Below are positions 18,846-27,260 of a stretch of DNA of 64,000 nt, one piece after another (position 1 is the stretch's first letter; the number at the start of each line of letters is the position of its first letter). This DNA is from Methylomonas subterranea (GTDB taxonomy: Bacteria; Pseudomonadota; Gammaproteobacteria; Methylococcales; Methylomonadaceae): contig NZ_JANIBJ010000003.1 of the NCBI RefSeq assembly GCF_024505185.1, forward strand, positions 116,746-180,745. The letters are read 5' to 3'. The translations under genes were made by a program, and so were the position numbers. The notes under the pieces were generated by a model that was not told the origin of the DNA, made no database searches, and saw nothing but the letters and a program-made list of their open reading frames with translations.

Positions 18846-19492
18846 TGAAATGTCACTTTGCGCAGCAATCGGCCCGATAAGGCACCCAAGGCCAGCCAGA
18901 AAATGGCGTTATTCATGGCTGTCAGTAGCACAAAATGCTGTTGCAATGCTTCGGGGGCTAAGGCGTGAGCGACTTCCGGATGCGGCGCGCCGACTAGTTG
19001 CGGTAAAGCCAGCAAGCAAGCGCCGCCGATTTGCAGCCCGCGTTGTTTAGTCAGCACCAGTCCAAACAAACCCATGGCTGTAGATGCCGCAGTAAACAGC
19101 CACCACGCTTGGCGACTATGCAGTTCGGCGCTGTCGGTGCCGGGCAATTCCGGCGGTAATCCCAGCGACGGCGCGACAAAAAACACCAGATAACCGGCCA
19201 AGCCCCAGCCGAGTCCAGGCAGATAATCGCGTTGATCCCGCCAGTACATCGATGCACTGATTAGCAAGGCAAAGCCAAAGCCGGTCAGGCCGTTGAACAG
19301 CCAGGTAAAACCATTGCGTTGCCAGCCATCCATGGGCTGCCAGTCATGCACATGCTCAGCCGACGGCGTTTCGAACTGTTCGGCAGCCAAAATCAACGGC
19401 AGGGTTTGATAATGTTGCAACACGCTGAGTAACAGGCCAGCCAATATCCCCGCCAGTAGCGAGATGGCGACCAGCTTACGAAAATCCGCCAT
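18842..19492 (-). CDS. cbtA: Cobalt transporter subunit CbtA
   Basis: A 216-aa membrane protein with about five or six hydrophobic segments, the first in ISLLAGILAGLLLSVLQ. It has the conserved Glu/His-containing segment HVHDWQPMDGWQRN and PPELPGTDSAELHSRQAWW, as in CbtA. The ATG at 19492 begins MADFRKL; the upstream frame crosses cbtB and is not used. It follows cbtB with a one-base gap. CbtAB proteins are predicted B12-riboswitch-controlled cobalt importers. Confidence 0.92.
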   Translation of the reverse strand: MADFRKLVAISLLAGILAGLLLSVLQHYQTLPLILAAEQFETPSAEHVHDWQPMDGWQRNGFTWLFNGLTGFGFALLISASMYWRDQRDYLPGLGWGLAGYLVFFVAPSLGLPPELPGTDSAELHSRQAWWLFTAASTAMGLFGLVLTKQRGLQIGGACLLALPQLVGAPHPEVAHALAPEALQQHFVLLTAMNNAIFWLALGALSGRLLRKVTFQ

Positions 19493-19493
19493 G

Positions 19494-19670
19494 TTAATGG
19501 CAAGGAAAAGCGGCGCTGTGGCGTCCGTCGTGGACGGCGTTATGCAGGGTGTTATTGGCATCCTGCAAGAAACCCAGACCTAAAACGATGGTTAGACCCA
19601 ATACGATGGCAGTGAAGCCGGTCAGGAATTTTGAAGTTGATATGGCGGTGGATGCAGCGAGTGTTTTCAT
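19494..19670 (-). CDS. cbtB: Cobalt transporter subunit CbtB
   Basis: A 58-aa single-pass membrane protein with a central hydrophobic helix (FTAIVLGLTIVLGLGFL) and the CbtB signature tail HDGRHSAAFPCH, rich in cobalt-ligand His plus a Cys. It is the first gene after the cobalamin riboswitch and ends next to the cbtA start. Confidence 0.93.
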   Translation of the reverse strand: MKTLAASTAISTSKFLTGFTAIVLGLTIVLGLGFLQDANNTLHNAVHDGRHSAAFPCH

Positions 19671-19770
19671 GGTTTAGGTTCCCGAGTCTGATAAATGGAA
19701 TAACAGCACGGGATGACAAACCAAAAAAACCGATTTGACAGATCGCCCTCCGCAATGCTGTTGACTAAAG

Positions 19771-19878
19771 TTTTAGGCCTGTCTCCGGGCTGGTGACGAA
19801 TCACTTACCGTTGCGGGGGCAGCGTCGGCATTTAACCGACTTCCAGTTTCACCCGCCAAAGCGGGAACCTTAAAACCT
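19771..19878 (-). promoter_or_regulatory. Cobalamin riboswitch controlling the cobalamin operon
   Basis: Read on the minus strand, this leader has the conserved core GCTGCCCCCGCAACGGTAA and the B12-box segment CACCAGCCCGGAGACAGGCC. A P1 stem forms between GTTTTA-AGG and CCTAAAAC. It lies about 100 bases upstream of cbtB. A short CGAT/ATCG hairpin followed by a T7 tract (19720-19746) may be its expression platform. It should repress the downstream operon when adenosylcobalamin is plentiful. Confidence 0.93.
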
Positions 19879-19986
19879 GAGTGAGATTTTAGGCTGGCAA
19901 GTTCAATATGGCAAACGATATGTGATGAGACCAAGCCGGGCGCCATTGACAACAACAAGGATTCGGCACGAACGGATTCCGCATAT

Positions 19987-21036
19987 TCAAATCCCGCTAA
20001 AGCGTATATAACGCCGTAACGGCGAACCCGCCGCCCAGATAAAGGCCTCGGTGTAGTAGTGCATCAAGGCCAGATAACCTATCAAGCCCAGCGTGACGGC
20101 TTTGTATACCTGGGTGGCAAACAGGGTTTGCAGGATGGCGTTGACCAAATCGTCGCCGTAAACCTGCAATAAATAAGTCAATAAAAACGACAGCAGCGGC
20201 AACACCACGGCCACGGGCAGGCGGCAAAGCGCGGCCAGCCTGAACAACAGCGTCTGCGGCCGGTCGCCGTGCCGATTGACATCGTGGCTGACGTAAAAAC
20301 TGTAGGCGGTAATGTCGTGCACCAAGCGCGGCATCAGAATGGCCAAAAAATAATACTGCTGGCTATAAACATACCAGCTGGCCACCACCAATAAGGTATT
20401 GGCCCATAAAAAGCCCACGCCGAAGCGGCTGGGTACGTATTTTTGGCAGACCAGCGTGGAAAGCAGCAAAGCCGCTGTCAAAACGCCGGCTATCCGCAGG
20501 ACCAACTCGGCCTGCTCGGGTGTCAGGCTATTTTTTAAAAATATCCCCATGTAAATGAAAATGCCCGCGCCGACACTCAGCCACAATTGCAGATAAAACG
20601 CCCAATTCGGTAAGCGGCACACCGCCTTGGCCACGCCGTGTTGCTGCTTCAACACGTGATACACCGTCCAGGCGGCGCTGATGAGATACAACACCCGGTA
20701 GGGAATAAATAAACTGCCCAAACCGAAGAACACGGCGATAAACACCGTCATGCCCAACAGTTTGTGTTTAAACGTAGCGACGTAATCCGAGTGCCCGAAC
20801 AAAAGTAAATTACTGGCGATGATATGCGGTGTGCCGAACAGCACCTGAAACAACAGAAAATGACTGGGGCTTGAGGGCAGCATGTCGCGCAAGGCGTGTT
20901 GAAAGCCGTAGCGATCCAACCAAAGAACCAACACGCACAAGGGTACGATGGCGTAAAGGCTTAACAAGAAACGAAACGAAACGGAAAGCTTTAGCTCGCC
21001 GATCCGGTACGGAGCGAGAACACCCTGGGCCGACAT
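19987..21036 (-). CDS. Polytopic membrane protein of unknown function with conserved-looking histidines
   Basis: I do not recognise this 349-aa protein. It has about nine hydrophobic segments. Histidines cluster at segment ends: H71 in FGTPH, H82, H127 and H133 (YHVLKQQHG), H240 in LVHDITAY, H251 in YVSHD, and H326 in MHYYTEAFIW. This spacing recalls membrane di-metal oxygenases or the Brp/Blh carotenoid-cleavage type, but no family motif is decisive. It is a single gene on the minus strand, upstream of the cobalamin leader, with no obvious operon partner. Confidence 0.8.
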   Translation of the reverse strand: MSAQGVLAPYRIGELKLSVSFRFLLSLYAIVPLCVLVLWLDRYGFQHALRDMLPSSPSHFLLFQVLFGTPHIIASNLLLFGHSDYVATFKHKLLGMTVFIAVFFGLGSLFIPYRVLYLISAAWTVYHVLKQQHGVAKAVCRLPNWAFYLQLWLSVGAGIFIYMGIFLKNSLTPEQAELVLRIAGVLTAALLLSTLVCQKYVPSRFGVGFLWANTLLVVASWYVYSQQYYFLAILMPRLVHDITAYSFYVSHDVNRHGDRPQTLLFRLAALCRLPVAVVLPLLSFLLTYLLQVYGDDLVNAILQTLFATQVYKAVTLGLIGYLALMHYYTEAFIWAAGSPLRRYIRFSGI

Positions 21037-21189
21037 GATGCCACCTTTTTATAGTTATGATTATGCGGGCTTATTATCCTTAATCCGCCTTATGTTTCAA
21101 CTGCTTGCTCGCGGCATCGTCTTCACGCATGGTTAAATGCGCGGCGGTCCGGTAGAATTCCGGCTCCCTTATTCGCCGCTGCCTCTTTC

Positions 21190-21612
21190 ATGAGCAATTT
21201 TCAGTTACACCCGCGTCTGCAAGAAGATTGTCTTCCCGTGGGCCGTTTTGCCTTATGCCGGATTTTATGGATGAACGACAGCCAATACCCGTGGGCCATT
21301 TTGGTGCCGCAACGGCCGGACATCACGGAAATTTATCAACTGGCGCTCGACGACAGGCAGCAATTGCTAAACGAATCGTGCTGGCTGGCGGAAGCGCTGG
21401 TTGCGCTTTACCAACCGGACAAACTCAATATTGCCGCTATCGGCAACTTGGTGCCGCAACTGCATGTTCATCACGTGGCGCGCTACCACGGCGACATGGC
21501 CTGGCCCGGCCCGGTCTGGGGCAAGTTTGCCGCCACCCCTTACCCGGTACATGAAGCCGAAAGCCGGATTACCCGCTTGCGCGAAAGTCTGCAACGCTAC
21601 TTAATTGACTAA
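21190..21612 (+). CDS. HIT-family nucleotide hydrolase
   Basis: This 140-aa protein carries the histidine-triad signature in the variant form QLHVHHVARY (H92, H94, H95), followed by PGPVWG near the C terminus. HIT proteins hydrolyse or transfer nucleotidyl groups (for example dinucleoside polyphosphates or adenylated amines); the substrate here is unknown. Its 3' end overlaps the convergent fliL-like gene by 12 bases. Confidence 0.92.
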   Translation: MSNFQLHPRLQEDCLPVGRFALCRILWMNDSQYPWAILVPQRPDITEIYQLALDDRQQLLNESCWLAEALVALYQPDKLNIAAIGNLVPQLHVHHVARYHGDMAWPGPVWGKFAATPYPVHEAESRITRLRESLQRYLID

Positions 21613-21996
21613 AAATTCCGAGAAAAACAAGTCTTTAAAACCCTCCTTGACCTCTACTTTAGCCAAGGAGGCAGCCATCAACTCCTTGGCTTTTACCCGC
21701 AAGGCCTCGCGCTGTTCCATGCTCTGCAAATCGGCCGAGCTAAGGCCGCTCAACATCATGATCAATTCATGCCGCAACATGGGCAGATGTTTTTTGACCT
21801 TTTCCTGGGCGTCCGCGCCCTCCACCAACAATTGCACATTCACCAACAGGTATTTTTTCGGTTCGGCCAGGTTGACGGTGAATTTGGGCTTCATCTCCAC
21901 ATACTCGATTACCGGCCCCTCGGCGTCTTTATCGTCGCCCGCGTAACCCGCAAGCGGTAGCAACAAAAGACCGGCCAATAAAATAACGTTCCGCAT
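21601..21996 (-). CDS. fliL: FliL-like flagellar basal-body-associated protein
   Basis: The 131-aa protein begins with a hydrophobic leader (VILLAGLLLLPLAGYAG) and a FliL domain (YVEMKPKFTVNL, LLVNVQLLVEG, MLRHELIMMLSG, LFFSEFLVN). It lacks the cytoplasmic N terminus of classical FliL, and the leader looks more like a signal peptide than an anchor. No flagellar operon adjoins it; the stator genes are 13 kb away. Confidence 0.8.
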   Translation of the reverse strand: MRNVILLAGLLLLPLAGYAGDDKDAEGPVIEYVEMKPKFTVNLAEPKKYLLVNVQLLVEGADAQEKVKKHLPMLRHELIMMLSGLSSADLQSMEQREALRVKAKELMAASLAKVEVKEGFKDLFFSEFLVN

Positions 21997-22063
21997 GGTA
22001 TTTCCTCATATAATGTTCAAGCTGACTGCCTAGCAGTATATTCCATTTTTATCGATTACCACC

Positions 22064-23080
22064 ATGAGAGCTCTCCCACCAGGCCCGGTCATGATAGACC
22101 TGGAAGGCCACGACCTGTCCGCCTTGGATAAGGAAAAAATCAATCACCCCAATACCGGCGCGGTGATTTTGTTCGCCAGAAACCATGACAATCCAGAGCA
22201 GACTCAAGCCTTGGTCAAGGCTATCCGCGCTGCCCGCCAGGGCGATATTTTAGTAGCCGTCGATCAGGAAGGCGGCCGTGTACAACGCTTTAAAGCCGGC
22301 TTTACCCGCCTGCCGCCGGCAGTTTGTTATGCCGGAAACCCGGTATTGACTGAAGCGGCCGGCTGGTTGATGGCCGCCGAAGTGTTGTCGGTAGACGTCG
22401 ATTTCAGTTTTGCCCCGGTACTGGATGTCGATTGCGGGATCAGCCAAATTATCGGCGACCGCTCGTTTTCCAGCGACCCCGAGCAGGCAGCCCAATTGGC
22501 CGCCGCTTTTGTAAGCGGCATGCGCTCGGCCGGCATGGCCGCCACCGGCAAACACTTTCCCGGCCACGGCGCGGTGGCGGCGGATTCGCACTTGGCCCTG
22601 CCGGTAGACAGTCGCCCCTTGGCGGAGATTCGGGCCCGCGACCTGTTGCCGTTTCAGGTGCTGATTGAACAGGGCCTGGAAGGCATCATGCCGGCGCATG
22701 TGGTGTACAAGCAAGTCGATGAACTGCCGGCCGGTTTTTCCAGAATTTGGCTGCAACAAATTCTGCGGCAAGAACTGGGTTTTGACGGCGCCATTTTCAG
22801 CGACGACTTGAGCATGGAGGGCGCCGCCGGGGTCGGCGATTTCCTGGATAGGGCCCGACTGGCCCAAGAAGCCGGTTGCGATATGCTGTTGGTTTGTAAT
22901 AACCCGGCCGCCGCCGAGCAGGTGCTGGATAAACTGCCGATCACGCAAAACAGCGAGCGGGAGCGCCGATTGCTGGCCATGCGGGGCCGACCGCGCCATG
23001 ACCGGCGGAGCCTGCTAAATTCGGAAAAATGGCAACAAACCGCCGCGCAAATCCAACAAATTACCGAGGCTTATGCTTAA
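22064..23080 (+). CDS. nagZ: Beta-N-acetylhexosaminidase
   Basis: NagZ removes GlcNAc from anhydromuropeptides during peptidoglycan recycling in the cytoplasm. The 338-aa GH3 protein shows VAVDQEGGRVQRF, the KHFPGHG loop with its following D-S-H (catalytic Asp/His dyad region), and FSDDLSMEGA with the nucleophile Asp. It overlaps hpt by 8 bases, forming a three-gene operon with hpt and the phosphorylase. Confidence 0.95.
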   Translation: MRALPPGPVMIDLEGHDLSALDKEKINHPNTGAVILFARNHDNPEQTQALVKAIRAARQGDILVAVDQEGGRVQRFKAGFTRLPPAVCYAGNPVLTEAAGWLMAAEVLSVDVDFSFAPVLDVDCGISQIIGDRSFSSDPEQAAQLAAAFVSGMRSAGMAATGKHFPGHGAVAADSHLALPVDSRPLAEIRARDLLPFQVLIEQGLEGIMPAHVVYKQVDELPAGFSRIWLQQILRQELGFDGAIFSDDLSMEGAAGVGDFLDRARLAQEAGCDMLLVCNNPAAAEQVLDKLPITQNSERERRLLAMRGRPRHDRRSLLNSEKWQQTAAQIQQITEAYA

Positions 23081-23618
23081 GGAAATCAATTTAGTCAAAC
23101 AAAACGCGGTTTTGCTGCACGACGAAGCCAGTGTCGAAGCGGCAATAGACCGCATGGCCGTCGAGATCGGCCAACGACTGGCGGACAAGAATCCGCTGGT
23201 GCTATGCGTCATCAACGGCGGCATCATCGTCACCGGCAAATTGCTGCCCCGACTGGATTTTCCGCTGACATTGGACAGCCTACACGCCAGCCGTTACCGC
23301 AATAGAACCAGTGGCGACGACATACACTGGCTGTTCCAACCCACCACGCCGCTGCGCGACCGCAGCGTGCTGATCGTGGACGACATCCTGGACGAGGGCC
23401 ATACCTTGAAAGCCATCGTGGACTGGTGCGCCGAGCAAGGCGCCGCTGAAATTTACAGCGCGGTGCTATTGGAAAAGGATCTGGCTTGCGACAAACCCAT
23501 ACACGCCGATTTCGTCGGGTTACGGGTCGCCAATCATTATCTGTTCGGCTACGGCATGGATTACAAGGGTTATCTCAGAAACGCGGCGGGTATTTATGCC
23601 TGCAAGGATATTTTATGA
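23073..23618 (+). CDS. hpt: Hypoxanthine-guanine phosphoribosyltransferase
   Basis: The 181-aa type I phosphoribosyltransferase converts hypoxanthine or guanine plus PRPP to nucleotides. The PRPP loop VLIVDDILDEGHTL and the early VLCVINGGIIVTGKL are clear. It overlaps nagZ and the downstream phosphorylase gene (ATGA). Coupling to a methylthioinosine phosphorylase makes sense, because that enzyme releases hypoxanthine. Confidence 0.93.
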   Translation: MLKEINLVKQNAVLLHDEASVEAAIDRMAVEIGQRLADKNPLVLCVINGGIIVTGKLLPRLDFPLTLDSLHASRYRNRTSGDDIHWLFQPTTPLRDRSVLIVDDILDEGHTLKAIVDWCAEQGAAEIYSAVLLEKDLACDKPIHADFVGLRVANHYLFGYGMDYKGYLRNAAGIYACKDIL

Positions 23619-24367
23619 CACTGGCAATTATCGGCGGCACCGGCCTGACCCAAATCAGCGGGCTGAGAATTACCGGCCAACAAAGTCTGGAAACCCCTTT
23701 CGGCGCCCCTTCGGCCGACTATGTGTTCGGCGAGATCAACGGCAAACAGCTGATATTTCTAGCCCGGCATGGCAATCCGCATCGGATTCCGCCGCATAAA
23801 ATCAACTACCGTGCCAACATATGGGGCCTGAGAGAACTGGGAGCGACCGATATCATTGCCGTCGCCGCGGTTGGCGGCATAGGTCCGTTGATGGCTCCCG
23901 GCCATATCGCCATCCCCGATCAAATCATCGATTACAGTTACGGCCGCGAACATACGTTCTTTGCCGACGATTTGCAGCATGTCACCCATATCGACTTTAG
24001 CGAACCCTACTCCGCTACTCTGCGCAAACGCATCCTGCAGGCCGCGCACAACAGCGGTATCGCAATTACGGAAGTCGCCACTTATGGCTGCACCCAAGGT
24101 CCGCGACTGGAAACCATTATGGAGATCAAGCGCATGGCTCAGGACGGCTGCGATCTGGTCGGCATGACGGGCATGCCCGAAGCGGCACTGGCGCGGGAAT
24201 TGGACTTGAATTATGCCAATATTTCGGTGGTCGCCAACTGGGCGGCGGGCATCGTGGCGGGCGAAATCACCATGGCGGAAATCGAAAAAAATCTGCAAGT
24301 AGGCATGGCTAAAGCCGTCGACCTGCTCAAAGCCATCAGCCTGTTACCGGAATTGACGCTGGTATAA
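23615..24367 (+). CDS. S-methyl-5'-thioinosine phosphorylase (PNP/MTAP family)
   Basis: The 250-aa family-2 purine nucleoside phosphorylase begins AIIGGTGLTQI and contains FLARHGNPHRIPPHKINYRANIW, in segments, plus the phosphate site and GMTGMPEAALARELDL. A nagZ-hpt-phosphorylase order resembles the Pseudomonas arrangement in which the phosphorylase acts on methylthioinosine. The ATG at 23615 overlaps the hpt stop; an in-frame start upstream lies inside hpt. MTA versus MTI specificity is inferred from context. Confidence 0.88.
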   Translation: MTLAIIGGTGLTQISGLRITGQQSLETPFGAPSADYVFGEINGKQLIFLARHGNPHRIPPHKINYRANIWGLRELGATDIIAVAAVGGIGPLMAPGHIAIPDQIIDYSYGREHTFFADDLQHVTHIDFSEPYSATLRKRILQAAHNSGIAITEVATYGCTQGPRLETIMEIKRMAQDGCDLVGMTGMPEAALARELDLNYANISVVANWAAGIVAGEITMAEIEKNLQVGMAKAVDLLKAISLLPELTLV

Positions 24368-24456
24368 ACCGAAGTGGCGCAAAGCCAGTAACTCTGCTTA
24401 TCTCGAATCGGCCCGCAATGATTCCGACGCTGGAATCGAATGAAGAGAAAGACGCT

Positions 24457-24486
24457 CAACACGGGAAAATAAATTTCCCCGTGTTG
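24457..24486 (-). terminator. Hairpin after the small membrane-protein gene
   Basis: A near-perfect stem CAACACGGGAAA / TTTCCCCGTGTTG with one bulged base lies 13 bases past the stop of the minus-strand small gene. It also sits about 90 bases past the plus-strand phosphorylase, so it may serve both directions. Confidence 0.6.
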
Positions 24487-24498
24487 GCATAAGAAAGC

Positions 24499-24693
24499 TT
24501 ATTTGGTATTGCCGCCGTTGTGCAATACGTCGTTACGATAGGCAGAATTGCTGGAATCCGCTGCTATGTTTTTGGCCGCCGTGGCATACTTTTCGTGTTC
24601 GGCATTTTTAACCATCAATACGGCGCCCGCTACCACTACTACTGCCAGCGCGATGTAGAGCCAGAAATTATCTTTTTCTTGAACTTCACTCAT
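24499..24693 (-). CDS. Small single-pass membrane protein, unknown function
   Basis: This 64-aa product has a short cytoplasmic N terminus (MSEVQEKDNF), one membrane helix (WLYIALAVVVVAGAVLMV), then a polar tail with Ala, Ser and Asn. I do not recognise it. A CAGGAAGG-type ribosome site precedes the ATG. A perfect FNR-type box is centred 89 bases upstream, with TATCTT suitably placed as a -10, so induction at low oxygen is plausible. Confidence 0.75.
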   Translation of the reverse strand: MSEVQEKDNFWLYIALAVVVVAGAVLMVKNAEHEKYATAAKNIAADSSNSAYRNDVLHNGGNTK

Positions 24694-24775
24694 TTTCTGC
24701 CTTCCTGTTGTTAGTTGTTAAAATGGCGTTGATGAATCAACGGTAGTTAAGATATCAAAGCAACTTCCAATTTTT

Positions 24776-24789
24776 TTGATATACATCAA
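24776..24789. promoter_or_regulatory. FNR/Anr-type operator between the small membrane gene and soxYZ
   Basis: TTGAT-ATAC-ATCAA is a perfect FNR-family site. On the minus strand a TATCTT -10 (24749-24754) lies 31 bases from its centre, matching class II activation of the small gene. On the plus strand the site is only 22 bases before the soxY ATG, where bound FNR would more likely block transcription. Confidence 0.65.
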
Positions 24790-24810
24790 CTTATTCAGGG
24801 TTTTTAAACC

Positions 24811-25269
24811 ATGCTTCGTCGCCAATTTCTACGCGTCGCTTATCGAGCCGCCGCCGCCATTTCCAGCCACCTGTTAACCGCAAAAACCGCGTTAGCCGCC
24901 TGGCCCGCATCCCTGTTCGCCGCCGGCGATTTCACCAGCCAATTTCAACGGGTCCATGGCGAGCAAGCGATCAGAGATAGCGATGCCATCCGAATCTCTC
25001 TGCCCGAAATAGCGGAAAACGGCGCCGTGGTGCCGATCACCGTCAGCAGCGACTTATCCGATATTCAGCGGCTTTATCTGTGGGTGGAAAAAAATCCCAC
25101 GCCGCTGGCGGCGGAAATCGAGCTGGATGCATCGTTGGCGGTTTATTTGACCGCGCGCATCAAAATGGCTGAAAGTAGTCATGTGACAGTCATTGCCCGG
25201 CAGGGCGAAAATTGGCTGCGCAATCGGCGTTGGGTCAAGGTCATGCAGGGCGGTTGCGGGACGGGCTGA
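24811..25269 (+). CDS. soxY: SoxY, sulfur-carrier subunit of thiosulfate oxidation
   Basis: SoxY carries sulfur intermediates on a C-terminal Cys. The 152-aa protein starts with a twin-arginine export signal (RRQFLR plus a hydrophobic stretch) and ends GGCGTG, a slight variant of the canonical GGCGG swinging arm. It overlaps soxZ by one base. No soxAX, soxB or soxCD is in the window. Confidence 0.93.
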   Translation: MLRRQFLRVAYRAAAAISSHLLTAKTALAAWPASLFAAGDFTSQFQRVHGEQAIRDSDAIRISLPEIAENGAVVPITVSSDLSDIQRLYLWVEKNPTPLAAEIELDASLAVYLTARIKMAESSHVTVIARQGENWLRNRRWVKVMQGGCGTG

Positions 25270-25583
25270 TGGAAGCGAGCATAAAAATCCGCGGCCGGCG
25301 GCTGGCGAACTGCACGGAAATTAAACTGTTGATCAGCCATCCCATGGAAAACGGCCGCAACCGCGACCCGGTCAGCGGCAACCTGATTCCGGCACACTTC
25401 ATCCGCGAATTGGTGGTTCAGTTAAATGACAAAACCATTCTGACGGCCAATCTGGGCGGCAGCATGTCCATGAATCCGTTTTTCAGTCTGCGCCTGAAAA
25501 ACCACCCGGTCGGCGGTCGGCTAACAGTGCGTTGGCTGGATAATCTCGATAACAGCGATAGCGCCGAGCTGCTGCTGGAATGA
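25269..25583 (+). CDS. soxZ: SoxZ, partner of SoxY
   Basis: The 104-aa protein begins EASIKIRGRR and has ISHPMENGRNRDP, FIRELVVQLN and NPFFSLRLKN, the SoxZ immunoglobulin-like fold signatures. It has no signal peptide and would be carried out with SoxY by the Tat system. The ATG at 25269 overlaps the soxY stop, and the reading frame continues upstream without family match. Confidence 0.94.
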   Translation: MEASIKIRGRRLANCTEIKLLISHPMENGRNRDPVSGNLIPAHFIRELVVQLNDKTILTANLGGSMSMNPFFSLRLKNHPVGGRLTVRWLDNLDNSDSAELLLE

Positions 25584-25590
25584 AAGCTAG

Positions 25591-26550
25591 TTATTGCCGG
25601 GTAAGTTCGGCACCCCGGTTACGGGCACTCACAACCTGAAAGTGCAAATGTTCCGAGGTAAAACGGCTTTGCAAATCGGCCGACAGGCTGTCGGCCAAGC
25701 CAGGACTTTCAACCGCGCAAAACCCCGTGGGTCCCCAGGATGTTTGTCCTATGGCTACCGCGCCCTGTTGTTGCAGCCAACTCATGGCCGCGGCCACTTC
25801 CGGACTGGTAAAGATGCCGCCTTGCACCGGGGCGAAATGCCGTCCAACGGCGGTCTGTAACTCGGTAATCACCTCGCCGAACAGGGTCAGATTACCCTCC
25901 GCCAGCGCCGGCAGCGCCCGCATCAGCAAGAGATAACAAAGCCGCTCGGCATCGGCACGGGGAAAAGGCGGCAGTTGGCCGAACGCGCTGACCTCCTGCT
26001 CGCCGTGCAAACCCTGCCCGCGGCGATCGAAAACCAGGATAAAGCGCCAGTTTTCCGGTACCGGCATTTGCGACAGTAGCGGCGGCGTCGCGGTATCCGG
26101 GCCGCGCCCGCCATCGACCACCAATCCCCCCTGTTCGAACACGCCGATACCGATACCGGAACGGGCGCCGCGCGCGCTGAGCCTGGCAATCTCCCGCACG
26201 CTCAGGCCCAAATCGTAAAAAGCGTTCAGGCCGGCGCCAATCGCCAGCGACATTTGGGTACCGGAACCCAAACCGATGTGTTCGGGAATGGCGGATGACA
26301 AATCGATTTGCATATTTTCCGGCAAATTTAAAAGCCGGCAAAGTTGCCGAGCGGCCTTAAATGCCCGCTCCGCGCAAGGCCCCTTTACACTCAGCCCATC
26401 GGCGGGCGACAAGGTCAGACGGGTATCGATATCGTTAAGCGCCACCCCAATGCTGCCGAAATGCCGACCGAGCGCACCGCTTAAATCGATAAACCCCATA
26501 TGTAAGCGGGCCGGCGCCAGAACGGTGACTTTTTCGCAGTGCGGTTTCAC
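25591..26550 (-). CDS. Beta-ribofuranosylaminobenzene 5'-phosphate synthase (RFAP synthase)
   Basis: This GHMP-fold enzyme condenses p-aminobenzoate with PRPP, the first committed step of tetrahydromethanopterin, the C1 carrier for formaldehyde oxidation in methylotrophs. The 319-aa sequence shows APARLHMGFIDLSG, IPEHIGLGSGTQMSLAIGAG (the GHMP glycine-rich motif) and the later SWGPTGFCAV. It starts with GTG at 26550. It is the last gene of a minus-strand group with a HAD phosphatase and a nucleotidyltransferase. Its stop faces soxZ. Confidence 0.93.
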   Translation of the reverse strand: MKPHCEKVTVLAPARLHMGFIDLSGALGRHFGSIGVALNDIDTRLTLSPADGLSVKGPCAERAFKAARQLCRLLNLPENMQIDLSSAIPEHIGLGSGTQMSLAIGAGLNAFYDLGLSVREIARLSARGARSGIGIGVFEQGGLVVDGGRGPDTATPPLLSQMPVPENWRFILVFDRRGQGLHGEQEVSAFGQLPPFPRADAERLCYLLLMRALPALAEGNLTLFGEVITELQTAVGRHFAPVQGGIFTSPEVAAAMSWLQQQGAVAIGQTSWGPTGFCAVESPGLADSLSADLQSRFTSEHLHFQVVSARNRGAELTRQ

Positions 26551-26582
26551 GACCTCAATTCCGTATCAAAAAACAGCCGGCA

Positions 26583-27260
26583 TTATAGCGGATCAACCAT
26601 TGCCGCCGAGATAAAATCCGCCACCGCACACAAATCCGGCAATACGCGATGCGCCATGCCCGACGCATCTGGATCGGCGGGCAATACCGAAGGCACGAAC
26701 AGGCAAGTACAACCCGCGCTGACGGCCGCCGCGACGCCTATCGGAGAGTCCTCAAGCACCAGACAGCATTGCGGGGAAATACCGATGGTTTCGGCGGCCT
26801 TGAGGAATATATCCGCGGCGGGCTTGGGGTTTTCGACATCCTCCCTGCAAATCAACTTGGCAAACACCCCCGCCAAACCGGCCCATGCCAGACATTGTTC
26901 CGCATCCCCTCGCCTACTGTTGGTGGCAAGGCAATACGGCATTTGTAAAGTTTCTATACATTGCAGGGTTTGGTAAAAGCCTTTTTTGACCGGTATGCCC
27001 GTCTGACCGACCCGCTCCCGCCAAATTTGATTGCTCAGCTCATGAAATTGCTCGAGTTCAAAATCCCGGCCGAAGCGCTCCGCCAAACGCTGGTTGATCC
27101 GCCGACCATGCGAGCCGGAAAGCGACTGGCAAAATGCCTGACTCAAGCGATAACCCATTTGCGCGGCCGCCTGTTGCCAAGCGGCGAAATAACCGCTCTC
27201 GCTATCCAGTACCAAGCCATCCAGGTCGAAAATAACCGCTTGAAAAGCAGGCTTTGTCAT
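26583..27260 (-). CDS. HAD-superfamily phosphatase, beta-phosphoglucomutase-like
   Basis: The 225-aa protein has motif I FDLDGLVLDSESGYF (nucleophile and acid/base Asp), motif II in CLATNSRRG, a later Lys and the motif IV region VLEDSPIGVAAAVSAGCTCLFVP. A helical cap follows motif I. The substrate is unknown. A link to methanopterin synthesis is suggested only by its place between the RFAP synthase and nucleotidyltransferase genes; it overlaps the latter by one base. Confidence 0.88.
   Translation of the reverse strand: MTKPAFQAVIFDLDGLVLDSESGYFAAWQQAAAQMGYRLSQAFCQSLSGSHGRRINQRLAERFGRDFELEQFHELSNQIWRERVGQTGIPVKKGFYQTLQCIETLQMPYCLATNSRRGDAEQCLAWAGLAGVFAKLICREDVENPKPAADIFLKAAETIGISPQCCLVLEDSPIGVAAAVSAGCTCLFVPSVLPADPDASGMAHRVLPDLCAVADFISAAMVDPL

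Noticed and set aside
24728..24741. GTTGATGAATCAAC palindrome near the sox FNR site
   Set aside because: The half-sites are separated by only two bases, not the four needed for FNR binding.
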